Position numbers and translations under genes: made by a program. From assembly GCF_024519455.1 (NCBI RefSeq), contig NZ_JALJRY010000025.1:1-64000 (forward strand): a stretch of DNA of 64,000 nt. The letters are read 5' to 3'. The notes below the pieces were generated by a model. That model was given only the letters and a program-made list of their open reading frames with translations. It was not told the origin of the DNA and did not search any database. This document shows, piece after piece, positions 15,722-23,054 of the stretch (the first letter of the stretch is position 1; each line of letters starts with the position of its first letter). The stretch is from Streptomyces sp. STR69. GTDB taxonomy: Bacteria > Actinomycetota > Actinomycetes > Streptomycetales > Streptomycetaceae.

Positions 15722-16056
15722 CAGGAGAAGCGGGCCGACCTGTCGGCCGCAGGGTGAGCGCGCCGACGTCGGCCGACTGTCGAGCCCGGCGGAGTGTCCA
15801 TGGGAGCGCGCCGGTCCGCCGTGGTCGTGCGGGCGGGCAGCAGGCACCGGCGACCGCTGACGCGGGCTCCGCAAGGGGTGTCGGCTGCTGACCTTGGCCG
15901 TTCGGCGTCCGCTCTCTGGACCGTCGGCCGGGTCGGTGTGCCGGACGTGGGAGGATCGGGGGCGGCGGGCCAGGGCCGCGCACCCGGTCACGCCGACGCC
16001 GTACGCGAGGACACGCGTACGCAGGGCAGTACCAGGGCGCGAGCAGAGGAGCACCG
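15722..16056 (+). promoter_or_regulatory. aroE-aroC intergenic region
   Basis: 335 bp with no credible gene. The open frames here are short, Arg/Gly-rich and unlike proteins. A GGCCGAC/GTCGGCC palindrome lies at 15733-15748, just past aroE, and may help termination. GTACGCG (16001-16007) and CGCGTAC (16014-16020) form a perfect 7-bp inverted repeat with a 6-base spacer, 36 bp before aroC, a candidate operator or leader hairpin. Many Streptomyces, as I recall, carry an A24 prepilin-type peptidase gene here. I see no remnant of it. Confidence 0.5.
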
Positions 16057-17241
16057 TTGAGCAGGTTGCGCTGGCTGACCGCAGGGGAGTCCCACGGCCC
16101 CGCACTCGTGGCGACGCTGGAGGGTCTTCCCGCCGGTGTCCCGATCACCACGGAGATGGTGGCGGACCACCTTGCGCGGCGCCGACTCGGCTACGGACGC
16201 GGCGCCCGCATGAAGTTCGAGCGCGACGAGGTCACCTTCCTCGGTGGCGTCCGTCACGGCCTCACCCTCGGTTCCCCGGTCGCCATCATGGTCGGCAACA
16301 CCGAGTGGCCCAAGTGGGAGCAGGTGATGGCGGCCGACCCCATTGACCCGGAGATCCTCGCCGGACTGGCCCGCAACGCCCCGCTGACCCGCCCGCGCCC
16401 CGGTCACGCCGACCTCGCCGGTATGCAGAAGTACGGCTTCGACGAGGCCCGCCCGATCCTGGAGCGCGCCTCCGCGCGGGAGACCGCGGCACGGGTCGCG
16501 CTGGGCGCGGTGGCCCGGTCGTACATCAAGGAGACGGCCGGCATCGAGGTCGTCTCGCACGTCGTCGAGCTGGCCTCCGCCAGGGCCCCGCAGGGCGTGT
16601 ACCCCACCCCGGCGGACGTCGAGAAGCTGGACGCCGACCCCGTGCGCTGCCTGGACGCGGACGCGTCGAAGGCGATGGTCGCGGAGATCGACCAGGCCCA
16701 CAAGGACGGCGACACCCTGGGCGGTGTGGTCGAGATCCTGGCCTACGGCGTCCCCGTCGGCCTCGGCTCGCATGTGCACTGGGACCGCAAGCTGGACGCC
16801 CGGCTGGCCGGCGCCCTCATGGGCATCCAGGCCATCAAGGGCGTCGAGATCGGCGACGGCTTCGAGCTGGCGCGCGTACCGGGCTCGCAGGCACACGACG
16901 AGATCGTGAAGACCGACGAGGGCATCCGGCGCGTCTCCGGCCGTTCCGGCGGCACCGAGGGCGGGCTGTCCACGGGCGAACTGCTGCGGGTGCGCGCCGC
17001 GATGAAGCCGATCGCGACCGTACCGCGCGCCCTGCAGACCGTCGACGTGGTCACCGGTGAGGCCACGCAGGCCCACCACCAGCGCTCCGACGTCTCCGCG
17101 GTCCCGGCCGCAGGCATCGTCGCCGAGGCGATGGTCGCCCTCGTCCTCGCGGACGCGGTGGCCGAGAAGTTCGGCGGCGACTCGGTGCCCGAGACCCGCC
17201 GCAATGTCCGCTCCTACCTCGAAAACCTGGCCATCCGGTGA
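16057..17241 (+). CDS. aroC: Chorismate synthase
   Basis: A 394-residue FMN-dependent enzyme that converts EPSP to chorismate, the last step of the shikimate pathway. The N-terminal signature LRWLTAGESHGPAL is followed by RRRLGYGRGARMKFERDEV. Conserved ARETAARVALG and the C-terminal RSDVSAVPAAGIVAEAM (catalytic-site Asp/Ser region) are present. The start is TTG 16057 with AGAGGAG at good spacing. No ATG or GTG gives the family N-terminus, so the TTG start is secure. Its stop overlaps the aroK start by 4 bp (GTGA), giving a tight aroC-aroK-aroB operon. Confidence 0.96.
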   Translation: MSRLRWLTAGESHGPALVATLEGLPAGVPITTEMVADHLARRRLGYGRGARMKFERDEVTFLGGVRHGLTLGSPVAIMVGNTEWPKWEQVMAADPIDPEILAGLARNAPLTRPRPGHADLAGMQKYGFDEARPILERASARETAARVALGAVARSYIKETAGIEVVSHVVELASARAPQGVYPTPADVEKLDADPVRCLDADASKAMVAEIDQAHKDGDTLGGVVEILAYGVPVGLGSHVHWDRKLDARLAGALMGIQAIKGVEIGDGFELARVPGSQAHDEIVKTDEGIRRVSGRSGGTEGGLSTGELLRVRAAMKPIATVPRALQTVDVVTGEATQAHHQRSDVSAVPAAGIVAEAMVALVLADAVAEKFGGDSVPETRRNVRSYLENLAIR

Positions 17242-17756
17242 CCGCAGCACCACTGGTCGTCCTCGTCGGCCCGATGGGGGTCGGCAAGTCGACGGTCGGA
17301 CAGCAGCTGGCCGAGCGGCTCGCTGTCGGCTACCGGGACACCGACGACGACATCGTGGCCGCCGAGGGCCGCACCATCGCCGAGATCTTCGTCGACGAGG
17401 GCGAGCCCGTCTTCCGCGCCATCGAGAAGCGCGCCGTGCACCAGGCACTCACCGGGCACGACGGCGTCCTGGCGCTCGGCGGCGGCTCGATCCTCGACGA
17501 GGACACCCGCGCGCTGCTCGCGACACACCGGGTCGTCTACCTCTCCATGGACGTGGACGAAGCCGTCAAGCGCACCGGCCTCAACGTGGCCCGCCCGCTG
17601 CTGACCATCAACCCGCGCAAGCAGTGGCGCGAACTGATGGAAGCCAGGCGCCACTTGTACGCCGAGGTAGCGCAGGCCGTCGTACCCACCGACGGCCGCA
17701 CCCCCGAAGAGGTCACCCAAGCCGTCCTGGACGCACTGGAGTTGAAGGAAGCATGA
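17238..17756 (+). CDS. aroK: Shikimate kinase
   Basis: A 172-residue P-loop kinase that phosphorylates shikimate to shikimate-3-phosphate. Walker A GPMGVGKSTVG lies near the N-terminus. The shikimate-binding YRDTDDDIVAAEG motif and the FRAIEKRAV segment follow, then the glycine-rich GVLALGGGSIL. The lid contains RPLLTINPRKQW. Length is normal for the family. The start is GTG 17238, overlapping aroC by 4 bp. It overlaps aroB by 4 bp at its 3' end, so all three genes are translationally coupled. Confidence 0.96.
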   Translation: MTAAPLVVLVGPMGVGKSTVGQQLAERLAVGYRDTDDDIVAAEGRTIAEIFVDEGEPVFRAIEKRAVHQALTGHDGVLALGGGSILDEDTRALLATHRVVYLSMDVDEAVKRTGLNVARPLLTINPRKQWRELMEARRHLYAEVAQAVVPTDGRTPEEVTQAVLDALELKEA

Positions 17757-18844
17757 GCGAGTCAGTGACGCGGATCCAGGTCGGCGGCACGGCGGGCAGC
17801 GACCCGTACGAGGTCCTGGTGGGCCGCCAACTCCTGGGCGAACTGGGCGGGTTGGTCGGCGACAAGGCCAAGCGGGTCGCCGTCATCCACCCCGAGGCGC
17901 TCGCCGAGACCGGTGACGCGCTCCGCGCCGACCTGGCCGGACAGGGCTTCGAGGCCGTCGCCATCCAGGTGCCCAACGCGGAGGAGGCCAAGACCGCCGA
18001 GGTCGCCGCCTACTGCTGGAAGGCGCTCGGCCAGTCCGGGTTCACCCGCTCCGACGTCATCGTGGGCGTCGGCGGCGGCTCCACCACCGACCTGGCCGGA
18101 TTCGTCGCCGCGACCTGGCTGCGCGGGGTCCGCTGGATCGCCGTCCCGACCACCGTGCTCGCCATGGTGGACGCGGCCGTCGGCGGCAAGACCGGCATCA
18201 ACACCGCCGAGGGCAAGAACCTGGTCGGCTCCTTCCACCCGCCGGCCGGCGTGCTCTGCGACCTCGCCGCGCTCGACTCCCTCCCGGTCAACGACTACGT
18301 CTCCGGGCTCGCCGAGATCATCAAGGCCGGCTTCATCGCCGACCCGGTGATCCTCGAACTCATCGAGTCCGACCCGGAGTCCGCCCGCACCCCGGCAGGT
18401 CCCCACACCGCCGAGCTCATCGAACGCTCCATCAAGGTCAAGGCCGAGGTCGTCTCCGCCGACCTCAAGGAGTCGGGCCTGCGCGAGATCCTCAACTACG
18501 GCCACACCCTCGCGCACGCCATCGAGAAGAACGAGCGCTACAAGTGGCGGCACGGCGCCGCAGTGGCCGTAGGCATGCACTTCGCGGCCGAACTGGGCCG
18601 TCTCGCGGGCCGGTTGGACGACGCGACGGCCGACCGCCACCGCACGGTCCTCGAATCCGTCGGTCTCCCGCTCAGCTACCGCTACGACCAGTGGCCCAAG
18701 CTCCTGGAGACCATGAAGGTCGACAAGAAGTCCCGCGGTGACCTGCTCCGCTTCATCGTCCTCGACGGCCTCGCCAAGCCCACGGTCCTGGAGGGCCCCG
18801 ACCCGGCCGTCCTCCTCGCCGCATACGGCGAAGTGGGCGACTAA
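17753..18844 (+). CDS. aroB: 3-Dehydroquinate synthase
   Basis: A 363-residue NAD- and metal-dependent enzyme that makes 3-dehydroquinate from DAHP, the second step of the pathway. The NAD-binding GVGGGSTTDLAGFVAATWLRG is near residues 105-125. PTTVLAMVDAAVGGKTGIN and the metal-ligand segments (Glu in LAEIIKAGF, His in NYGHTLAHAIE and RHGAAVAVGM) are all present. The start ATG 17753 (MSESVTRIQV) overlaps aroK by 4 bp. A longer frame exists upstream but is the aroC/aroK shadow. A 10-bp hairpin follows, ending the aro operon. Confidence 0.96.
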   Translation: MSESVTRIQVGGTAGSDPYEVLVGRQLLGELGGLVGDKAKRVAVIHPEALAETGDALRADLAGQGFEAVAIQVPNAEEAKTAEVAAYCWKALGQSGFTRSDVIVGVGGGSTTDLAGFVAATWLRGVRWIAVPTTVLAMVDAAVGGKTGINTAEGKNLVGSFHPPAGVLCDLAALDSLPVNDYVSGLAEIIKAGFIADPVILELIESDPESARTPAGPHTAELIERSIKVKAEVVSADLKESGLREILNYGHTLAHAIEKNERYKWRHGAAVAVGMHFAAELGRLAGRLDDATADRHRTVLESVGLPLSYRYDQWPKLLETMKVDKKSRGDLLRFIVLDGLAKPTVLEGPDPAVLLAAYGEVGD

Positions 18845-18900
18845 GTCCCGCCAAGCCCCATCCACCCGATTTGCCTTGCGGGGATGGGCACTTCGGCCCC

Positions 18901-18932
18901 TCCCCGGCCGTTCACCAAATGGCGGCCGGGGA
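18901..18932 (+). terminator. Hairpin after aroB
   Basis: TCCCCGGCCG (18901-18910) pairs perfectly with CGGCCGGGGA (18923-18932) around a 12-base loop, 57 bp after the aroB stop. There is no U-run, as is common in Streptomyces. It probably terminates aroCKB transcription. Confidence 0.6.
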
Positions 18933-19008
18933 AGGTACCGTTCGGTAGGGAGCGGGGTTCGGGCCTGCTGCCAGCGCCAATAGTCCGTACGAGATGGAGT
19001 GGCACCGG

Positions 19009-19821
19009 ATGCAGCACGCAGTGGGGTCTCCGCTGCCGCCGCCCCACCAGCCGGGGCAGGGACCGGCCACCGGTTGGATGCCGACGGGACAGCACCCGGG
19101 CCCGCACCATCCGGGCCCCGTGCCCCCACCACCACCCGCCCCGCCGATGCCGTACACGATCCCGCGCCACGCCCCGGACACCACCGGCCATGTCCAACTG
19201 CCGCCAGGCGGCCCCGTGGCCATGCCGAGCGCGCCCCCCGCGCAGGCCGCCCCCGACCCGGCCTCCACCACCCTCGCGGTGCTGCTCATCGGCCCCGCCG
19301 GCGCGGGCAAGACGAGCGTCGCCAAGTACTGGGCGGACCACCGCCGGGTCCCCACCGCCCACATCAGCCTCGACGACGTCCGCGAGTGGGTCCGCTCCGG
19401 TTTCGCCGACCCCCAGTCCGGCTGGAACGACCACTCCGAGGCCCAGTACCGCCTGGCCCGCCGCACCTGCGGCTTCGCCGCCCGCAACTTCCTCGCCAAC
19501 GGCATCTCCTGCATCCTCGACGACGCGGTCTTCCCGGACCGCCCGGTCGTCGGCCTCGGCGGCTGGAAGCGCCACGTGGGCCCCGGCCTCCTCCCGGTCG
19601 TTCTCCTCCCGGGCCTGGAAATAGTCCTGGAACGCAACGCCGAACGCTCCGGCAACCGCCGCCTCACCGACGAGGAGGTCGCCCGCATCCACGGCCGCAT
19701 GGCGGGCTGGTACGGCTCGGGCCTCCCGATCATCGACAACTCCCAGATGGACGTACAGCAGACGGCCCAGGTCCTGAACGACGTGCTGGCGAGGTCGATA
19801 GCAAGCCCGCCGAGCTGGTGA
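19009..19821 (+). CDS. P-loop AAA/kinase-like protein with Pro-rich N-terminus
   Basis: A 270-residue protein. The first 80 residues or so are a low-complexity Pro/Gly/His/Met region. A P-loop NTPase follows, with Walker A LLIGPAGAGKTSVAKYW, an acidic second motif HISLDDVREWVRSGF, and ILDDAVFPDRPVVGLG. The C-terminal part (LERNAERSGNRRLTDEEVARIHGRMAGWYGSGLPIIDNS) resembles the lid and base region of small-molecule or zeta-type kinases. The start was set at ATG 19009 because GGAG at 18996-18999 is 9 bp upstream. ATG 18994 would bury that site. The substrate is unknown. It lies alone between aroB and the M24 gene. Confidence 0.75.
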   Translation: MQHAVGSPLPPPHQPGQGPATGWMPTGQHPGPHHPGPVPPPPPAPPMPYTIPRHAPDTTGHVQLPPGGPVAMPSAPPAQAAPDPASTTLAVLLIGPAGAGKTSVAKYWADHRRVPTAHISLDDVREWVRSGFADPQSGWNDHSEAQYRLARRTCGFAARNFLANGISCILDDAVFPDRPVVGLGGWKRHVGPGLLPVVLLPGLEIVLERNAERSGNRRLTDEEVARIHGRMAGWYGSGLPIIDNSQMDVQQTAQVLNDVLARSIASPPSW

Positions 19822-19839
19822 CCAACGGGACTTGTCGCT

Positions 19840-19890
19840 TTTAGGGGCGCGGGGAACTGCGCGACCAGCCCCCGCGGACCTGCAGCCGAA
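19840..19890 (+). repeat. Streptomyces dispersed intergenic element
   Basis: The segment contains AGGGGCGCGGGGAACTGCGC followed by GACCAGCCCCCGCGGACC. From memory, it is one of the most abundant dispersed intergenic sequences in Streptomyces genomes. It can fold with GGGGC pairing to GCCCC and GCGC arms. It begins 18 bp after the P-loop gene stop. Identity is recall and should be confirmed by genome-wide counting. Confidence 0.6.
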
Positions 19891-19961
19891 ACTCATGCTC
19901 GGTCCCCCGAACGGCACTCTTCCAACCGGCACAATCCGGCCACCGCTCCTACGCTCATCTC

Positions 19962-21074
19962 ATGTCAGAGGTCTACGCAGCCCGCAGAGCCAGGCTGAGG
20001 GAACGAGCCCAAGCCGGCGGCAGCCAGTCCGCGCTGGTCACCAACCCAGCCAACGTGCGCTACCTCGCCGGCCCCGCCCCGCAGGGCACCGTCCTGCTGC
20101 TGGGAAAGCGGGAAGACATGCTGGTCTGCGCCGGCCCAATCGACGAGCGCCCGGCCGGAGGTGAAGGCCGCCCGGACGAGACCCTGCGCATCCACAGCCT
20201 CCCCGGCCCCGGCGGCGACCCCGCCGTAGCCGCCGCAGACCTGGCGTCAGCGACCGGCGCCGAATCCATGGCCGTAGAAGAACACCACCTCACCGTGACC
20301 CGCCACCGAGCCCTCCGCTCGGTCGCCCCCGCGCTCCGCCTCACCGACATCGGCGGCGCGGCGGAGCAGCTGCGGGTCATCAAGGACGAGGAGGAGATCT
20401 CCTGTCTGAGAATCGCCGCCGAGATCGCCGACCAGGCCCTCGGTGAGCTGCTGGAGTCGATCCTCGTCGGCCGCACCGAACGCCATCTCGCCCTCGAACT
20501 GGAGCGACGGCTCGTCGACCACGGCGCGGACGGCCCCGCTTTCGCCACCTCCGTCGCCACCGGCCTGCACTCCGGCCGGCGCGGCCACCGGCCGACCGAC
20601 CGCCGGGTCGAGGAGGGAGATTTCCTTTCTGTCTGCCTCGGTGCCACCTATCGCGGATATCGCTGTGAGATCGGCCGTACGTTCGTCATCGGGACCTCGC
20701 CCGCCGACTGGCAGATCGAGCTGTACGACCTCGTCTTCGCCGCCCAGCGCGCTGCACGGGAGTCGCTGGCGCCCGGTGCCGCCTACCGCGATGTGGACCG
20801 TGCGGCACGTCAGGTGCTGGACTCCGCGGGGTACTCAGAGGGCCTCGCAGCCCTCACCGGCCACGGTGTCGGGCTCGAAATCGACGAGGAGCCGCAGCTG
20901 GCCCCCGCGGCCATGGGTAAACTGGACGCTTGCGTGCCGGTCACCGTCGAACCGGGGGTCCACCTCCCGGGCCGGGGCGGTGTCCGGATCGATGACACGC
21001 TCGTCGTACGCCCTGAGGCGGACGGCGGACCCGAGCTACTCACCATCACGACCAAGGAACTGCTCGCGCTCTAG
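19962..21074 (+). CDS. M24 family (Xaa-Pro peptidase-like) protein with altered metal site
   Basis: A 370-residue protein with a creatinase-type N-terminal domain (1-130) and a pita-bread M24 fold (140-370). M24 enzymes bind two metals through D-D-H-E-E. Aligned by eye, the ligands here are Cys225 (SVCLGATY), Glu236 (YRCEIGRTF), His301 (LTGHGVGLE), Glu330 (TVEPGVHL) and Asp344 (GGVRIDDT). Three of five are therefore substituted. The surrounding motifs are well kept, so the fold is intact but classic dimetal peptidase activity is doubtful. It lies upstream of efp and nusB with a 59-bp gap. Possible roles are a Pro-peptide binding protein or an enzyme with a different metal. Confidence 0.82.
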   Translation: MSEVYAARRARLRERAQAGGSQSALVTNPANVRYLAGPAPQGTVLLLGKREDMLVCAGPIDERPAGGEGRPDETLRIHSLPGPGGDPAVAAADLASATGAESMAVEEHHLTVTRHRALRSVAPALRLTDIGGAAEQLRVIKDEEEISCLRIAAEIADQALGELLESILVGRTERHLALELERRLVDHGADGPAFATSVATGLHSGRRGHRPTDRRVEEGDFLSVCLGATYRGYRCEIGRTFVIGTSPADWQIELYDLVFAAQRAARESLAPGAAYRDVDRAARQVLDSAGYSEGLAALTGHGVGLEIDEEPQLAPAAMGKLDACVPVTVEPGVHLPGRGGVRIDDTLVVRPEADGGPELLTITTKELLAL

Positions 21075-21133
21075 CTTTCGAGCTGTGCGCGGGCCCCGTG
21101 GTCGTCCACGTCAGTCCAGGAGATTCCGCAACC

Positions 21134-21700
21134 GTGGCTTCCACGAACGACCTCAAGAACGGCCTGGTGCTCAAGCTCGACGGGGGCCAGCTCTGGTCCG
21201 TCGTCGAGTTCCAGCACGTCAAGCCCGGCAAGGGCCCTGCCTTCGTGCGCACCAAGCTCAAGAACGTGCTCTCCGGCAAGGTCGTCGACAAGACGTTCAA
21301 CGCCGGCGTCAAGGTCGAGACGGCCACTGTCGACAAGCGCGACATGCAGTTCTCGTACATGGACGGCGAGTACTTCGTCTTCATGGACATGGAGACCTAC
21401 GACCAGCTCATGGTCGACCGCAAGGCCGTCGGCGACGCCGCCAACTTCCTGATCGAGGGCTTCACCGCCACGGTCGCGCAGCACGAGGGCGAGGTGCTCT
21501 TCGTCGAGCTGCCGGCCGCCGTCGAGCTGACCATCCAGGAGACCGAGCCCGGCGTCCAGGGCGACCGCTCCACCGGTGGCACCAAGCCCGCCACCCTGGA
21601 GACCGGCTACCAGATCCAGGTCCCGCTCTTCATCACCACCGGTGAGAAGATCAAGGTCGACACCCGCTCCAGCGACTACCTCGGCCGGGTGAACAGCTAA
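21134..21700 (+). CDS. efp: Elongation factor P
   Basis: A 188-residue three-domain translation factor that relieves ribosome stalling at polyproline stretches. MASTNDLKNGLVLKLDGGQLW starts domain I, and the functional loop is PGKGP at 31-35 with Lys33 at the tip. This palindromic PGKGP loop is the actinobacterial type, which is thought to work without the lysine or arginine modification used elsewhere. Domains II and III include the EF-P signature GASIKVPLFI-like QIQVPLFITTGEKIKVDT. The start is GTG 21134. It is followed after 2 bp by nusB, a common pairing. Confidence 0.96.
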   Translation: MASTNDLKNGLVLKLDGGQLWSVVEFQHVKPGKGPAFVRTKLKNVLSGKVVDKTFNAGVKVETATVDKRDMQFSYMDGEYFVFMDMETYDQLMVDRKAVGDAANFLIEGFTATVAQHEGEVLFVELPAAVELTIQETEPGVQGDRSTGGTKPATLETGYQIQVPLFITTGEKIKVDTRSSDYLGRVNS

Positions 21701-21702
21701 CC

Positions 21703-22137
21703 GTGGCTGCCCGCAACACGGCCCGCAAGCGCGCCTTCCAGATCCTCTTCGAGGGCGACCAGCGCGGAGTCGGCGTCACCACGGTCCTCGCGGACTGGAT
21801 CCGGCTCTCCCGGGACGACACCCGGCAGCCGCCGGTCAGCGAGTACACGATGGAGCTGGTCGAGGGGTACGCGCAGCACGCGCGCCGCATCGACGAGCTG
21901 ATCGCGCAGTACTCGGTCGGCTGGACGCTGGACCGCATGCCCGTGGTGGACCGCAACATCCTGCGCCTCGGCGCCTACGAGCTGATCTGGGTCGACGAGA
22001 CCCCGGACGCCGTCGTCCTCGACGAGATGGTGCAGCTGGCCAAGGAGTTCTCCACGGACGAGTCGCCCTCGTTCGTCAACGGCCTGCTGGGCCGCTTCAA
22101 GGACCTGAAGCCCTCGTTGCGCCGGGACGAGGCGTAA
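21703..22137 (+). CDS. nusB: Transcription antitermination factor NusB
   Basis: A 144-residue all-helical protein that binds boxA RNA with NusE/S10 during rRNA antitermination. The N-terminus AARNTARKRAFQILFEGDQRG is the family opening. YSVGWTLDRMPVVDRNILRLGAYELIW and the TDESPSFVNGLLGRF C-terminal motif are conserved. The start is GTG 21703, 2 bp after efp. A perfect 18-bp hairpin follows the stop. It is the last gene of the efp-nusB unit and converges with bldD. Confidence 0.96.
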   Translation: MAARNTARKRAFQILFEGDQRGVGVTTVLADWIRLSRDDTRQPPVSEYTMELVEGYAQHARRIDELIAQYSVGWTLDRMPVVDRNILRLGAYELIWVDETPDAVVLDEMVQLAKEFSTDESPSFVNGLLGRFKDLKPSLRRDEA

Positions 22138-22150
22138 AGAGGTACGGCAT

Positions 22151-22192
22151 CGCCAGGGGGCCCGCAGCGTGACTGCTGCGGGCCCCCTGGCG
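22151..22192 (+). terminator. Perfect 18-bp hairpin terminator after nusB
   Basis: CGCCAGGGGGCCCGCAGC (22151-22168) pairs without mismatch to 22175-22192 around the loop GTGACT. It starts 14 bp past the nusB stop. It is very stable and lacks a strong U-tract, as is typical in this genus. Confidence 0.85.
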
Positions 22193-22228
22193 TATCGGTG
22201 CGTCCGTGACCCCTGAGGGGCGCAGAAA

Positions 22229-22274
22229 GCCGCCGGGGTGGCCGGAACCGTGAAGTTCCGGCCACCCCGGCGGC
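22229..22274 (-). terminator. Perfect 20-bp hairpin terminator after bldD
   Basis: Arms 22229-22248 and 22255-22274 pair perfectly around CGTGAA. On the minus strand it lies 27 bp past the bldD stop and is followed by TTTCTGCG. With the nusB hairpin it insulates two convergent genes from each other. Confidence 0.85.
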
Positions 22275-22300
22275 ACGTTTCTGCTGAGACGGGGAGCGGC

Positions 22301-22801
22301 TCAGTTCTCCTCGTGGGAGACCGCGCGACGCGCGTCCGCGTCCAGCACGCCCCAGCTGATCAGCTGCTCGGTGAGGACCGAGGGCGACTGGTCGTAGATG
22401 ACGGCGAGTGTGCGCAGGTCGTCCTGGCGGATCGAGAGCACCTTGCCGTTGTAGTCACCGCGCTGGGACTGGATCGTGGCGGCGTACCGCTGCAGCGGGC
22501 CGGCCTTCTCGGCGGGCACGTGGGCAAGCCGCTCCAGGTCCAGCACCAGCTTCGGCGGCGGCTCGGCGGCCCCGCCCGGCGTGGTGCCCGGCAGCAACTC
22601 CTGCACCGGAACCCCGTAGAAGTCCGCCAGCTCGGCAAGGCGCTGCACGGTGACGGCACGGTCGCCGCGCTCGTACGACCCGACCACGACCGCCTTCCAG
22701 CGTCCCTGGGACTTCTCCTCGACACCGTGGAGGGAAAGGCCCTGCTGGGTGCGGATGGCCCGGAGCTTGGCCCCGAGCTGTTTGGCGTATTCGCTGGACA
22801 T
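22301..22801 (-). CDS. bldD: Developmental master repressor BldD (c-di-GMP receptor)
   Basis: A 166-residue DNA-binding protein that represses sporulation genes during vegetative growth when bound to tetrameric cyclic di-GMP. The N-terminal XRE-type helix-turn-helix (about 5-70) has LRAIRTQQGLSLHGVEEKSQGRW. The C-terminal domain carries the exact c-di-GMP signature RGD (114-116), eight residues, then RQDD (125-128). The length matches Streptomyces BldD. Start ATG 22801. Two overlapping BldD-like operators lie upstream (22859-22887), consistent with known autorepression. It is convergent with nusB and divergent from the pyr operon. Its presence strongly supports a sporulating actinomycete. Confidence 0.98.
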   Translation of the reverse strand: MSSEYAKQLGAKLRAIRTQQGLSLHGVEEKSQGRWKAVVVGSYERGDRAVTVQRLAELADFYGVPVQELLPGTTPGGAAEPPPKLVLDLERLAHVPAEKAGPLQRYAATIQSQRGDYNGKVLSIRQDDLRTLAVIYDQSPSVLTEQLISWGVLDADARRAVSHEEN

Positions 22802-22858
22802 ATAGCTCCCCGGACACTGGGTCTACGCGGCAACAGTGGTTCCGTGCCGCGCGGCTGG

Positions 22859-22887
22859 TAACTCACTGTGAGGTTACGCAGCGTTAC
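22859..22887. promoter_or_regulatory. Overlapping BldD operators upstream of bldD
   Basis: TTACGCAGCGTTAC (22874-22887) fits the published-type consensus TnACnC(A/T)GnGTnAn at every defined position. The adjacent TAACTCACTGTGAGGTTA (22859-22876) is a near-perfect palindrome with one mismatch to that consensus and with TCAC/GTGA half-sites. Both lie 58-86 bp upstream of the bldD ATG, where autorepression is expected. Confidence 0.75.
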
Positions 22888-23009
22888 ACTTCCGCGTCAA
22901 GCCGAATGGTCCGCACCGGGTCTTCCGTGGTAGCGGTGGCCGAATACTCCATAGGGGTGATCAGGGGTGTCGTCCCGGCCTGCTACCGTGGATGGCGCAA
23001 ATCCGACGT

Positions 23010-23041
23010 CCTTTAAGGTCCGTCCCGTGAGGCGGAGAAGG
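23010..23041 (+). promoter_or_regulatory. PyrR-binding RNA hairpin overlapping the pyrR ribosome site
   Basis: Stem TCCG (23019-23022) with CGGA (23033-23036) presents the loop TCCCGTGAGG. This is the conserved GTGAGG element recognised by PyrR. A lower stem CCTT (23010-23013) with AAGG (23038-23041) takes in the first half of the ribosome site AAGGAGG (23038-23044), 10 bp before the pyrR ATG. No terminator hairpin follows, so control is probably translational, as described for mycobacterial pyrR. Confidence 0.7.
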
Positions 23042-23054
23042 AGGTCCGTTTCTT

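Noticed and set aside
15794..16060. A small plus-strand frame (88 residues) between aroE and aroC
   Set aside because: Arg/Gly-rich with no ribosome site or motif, and it overlaps the secure aroC start region.
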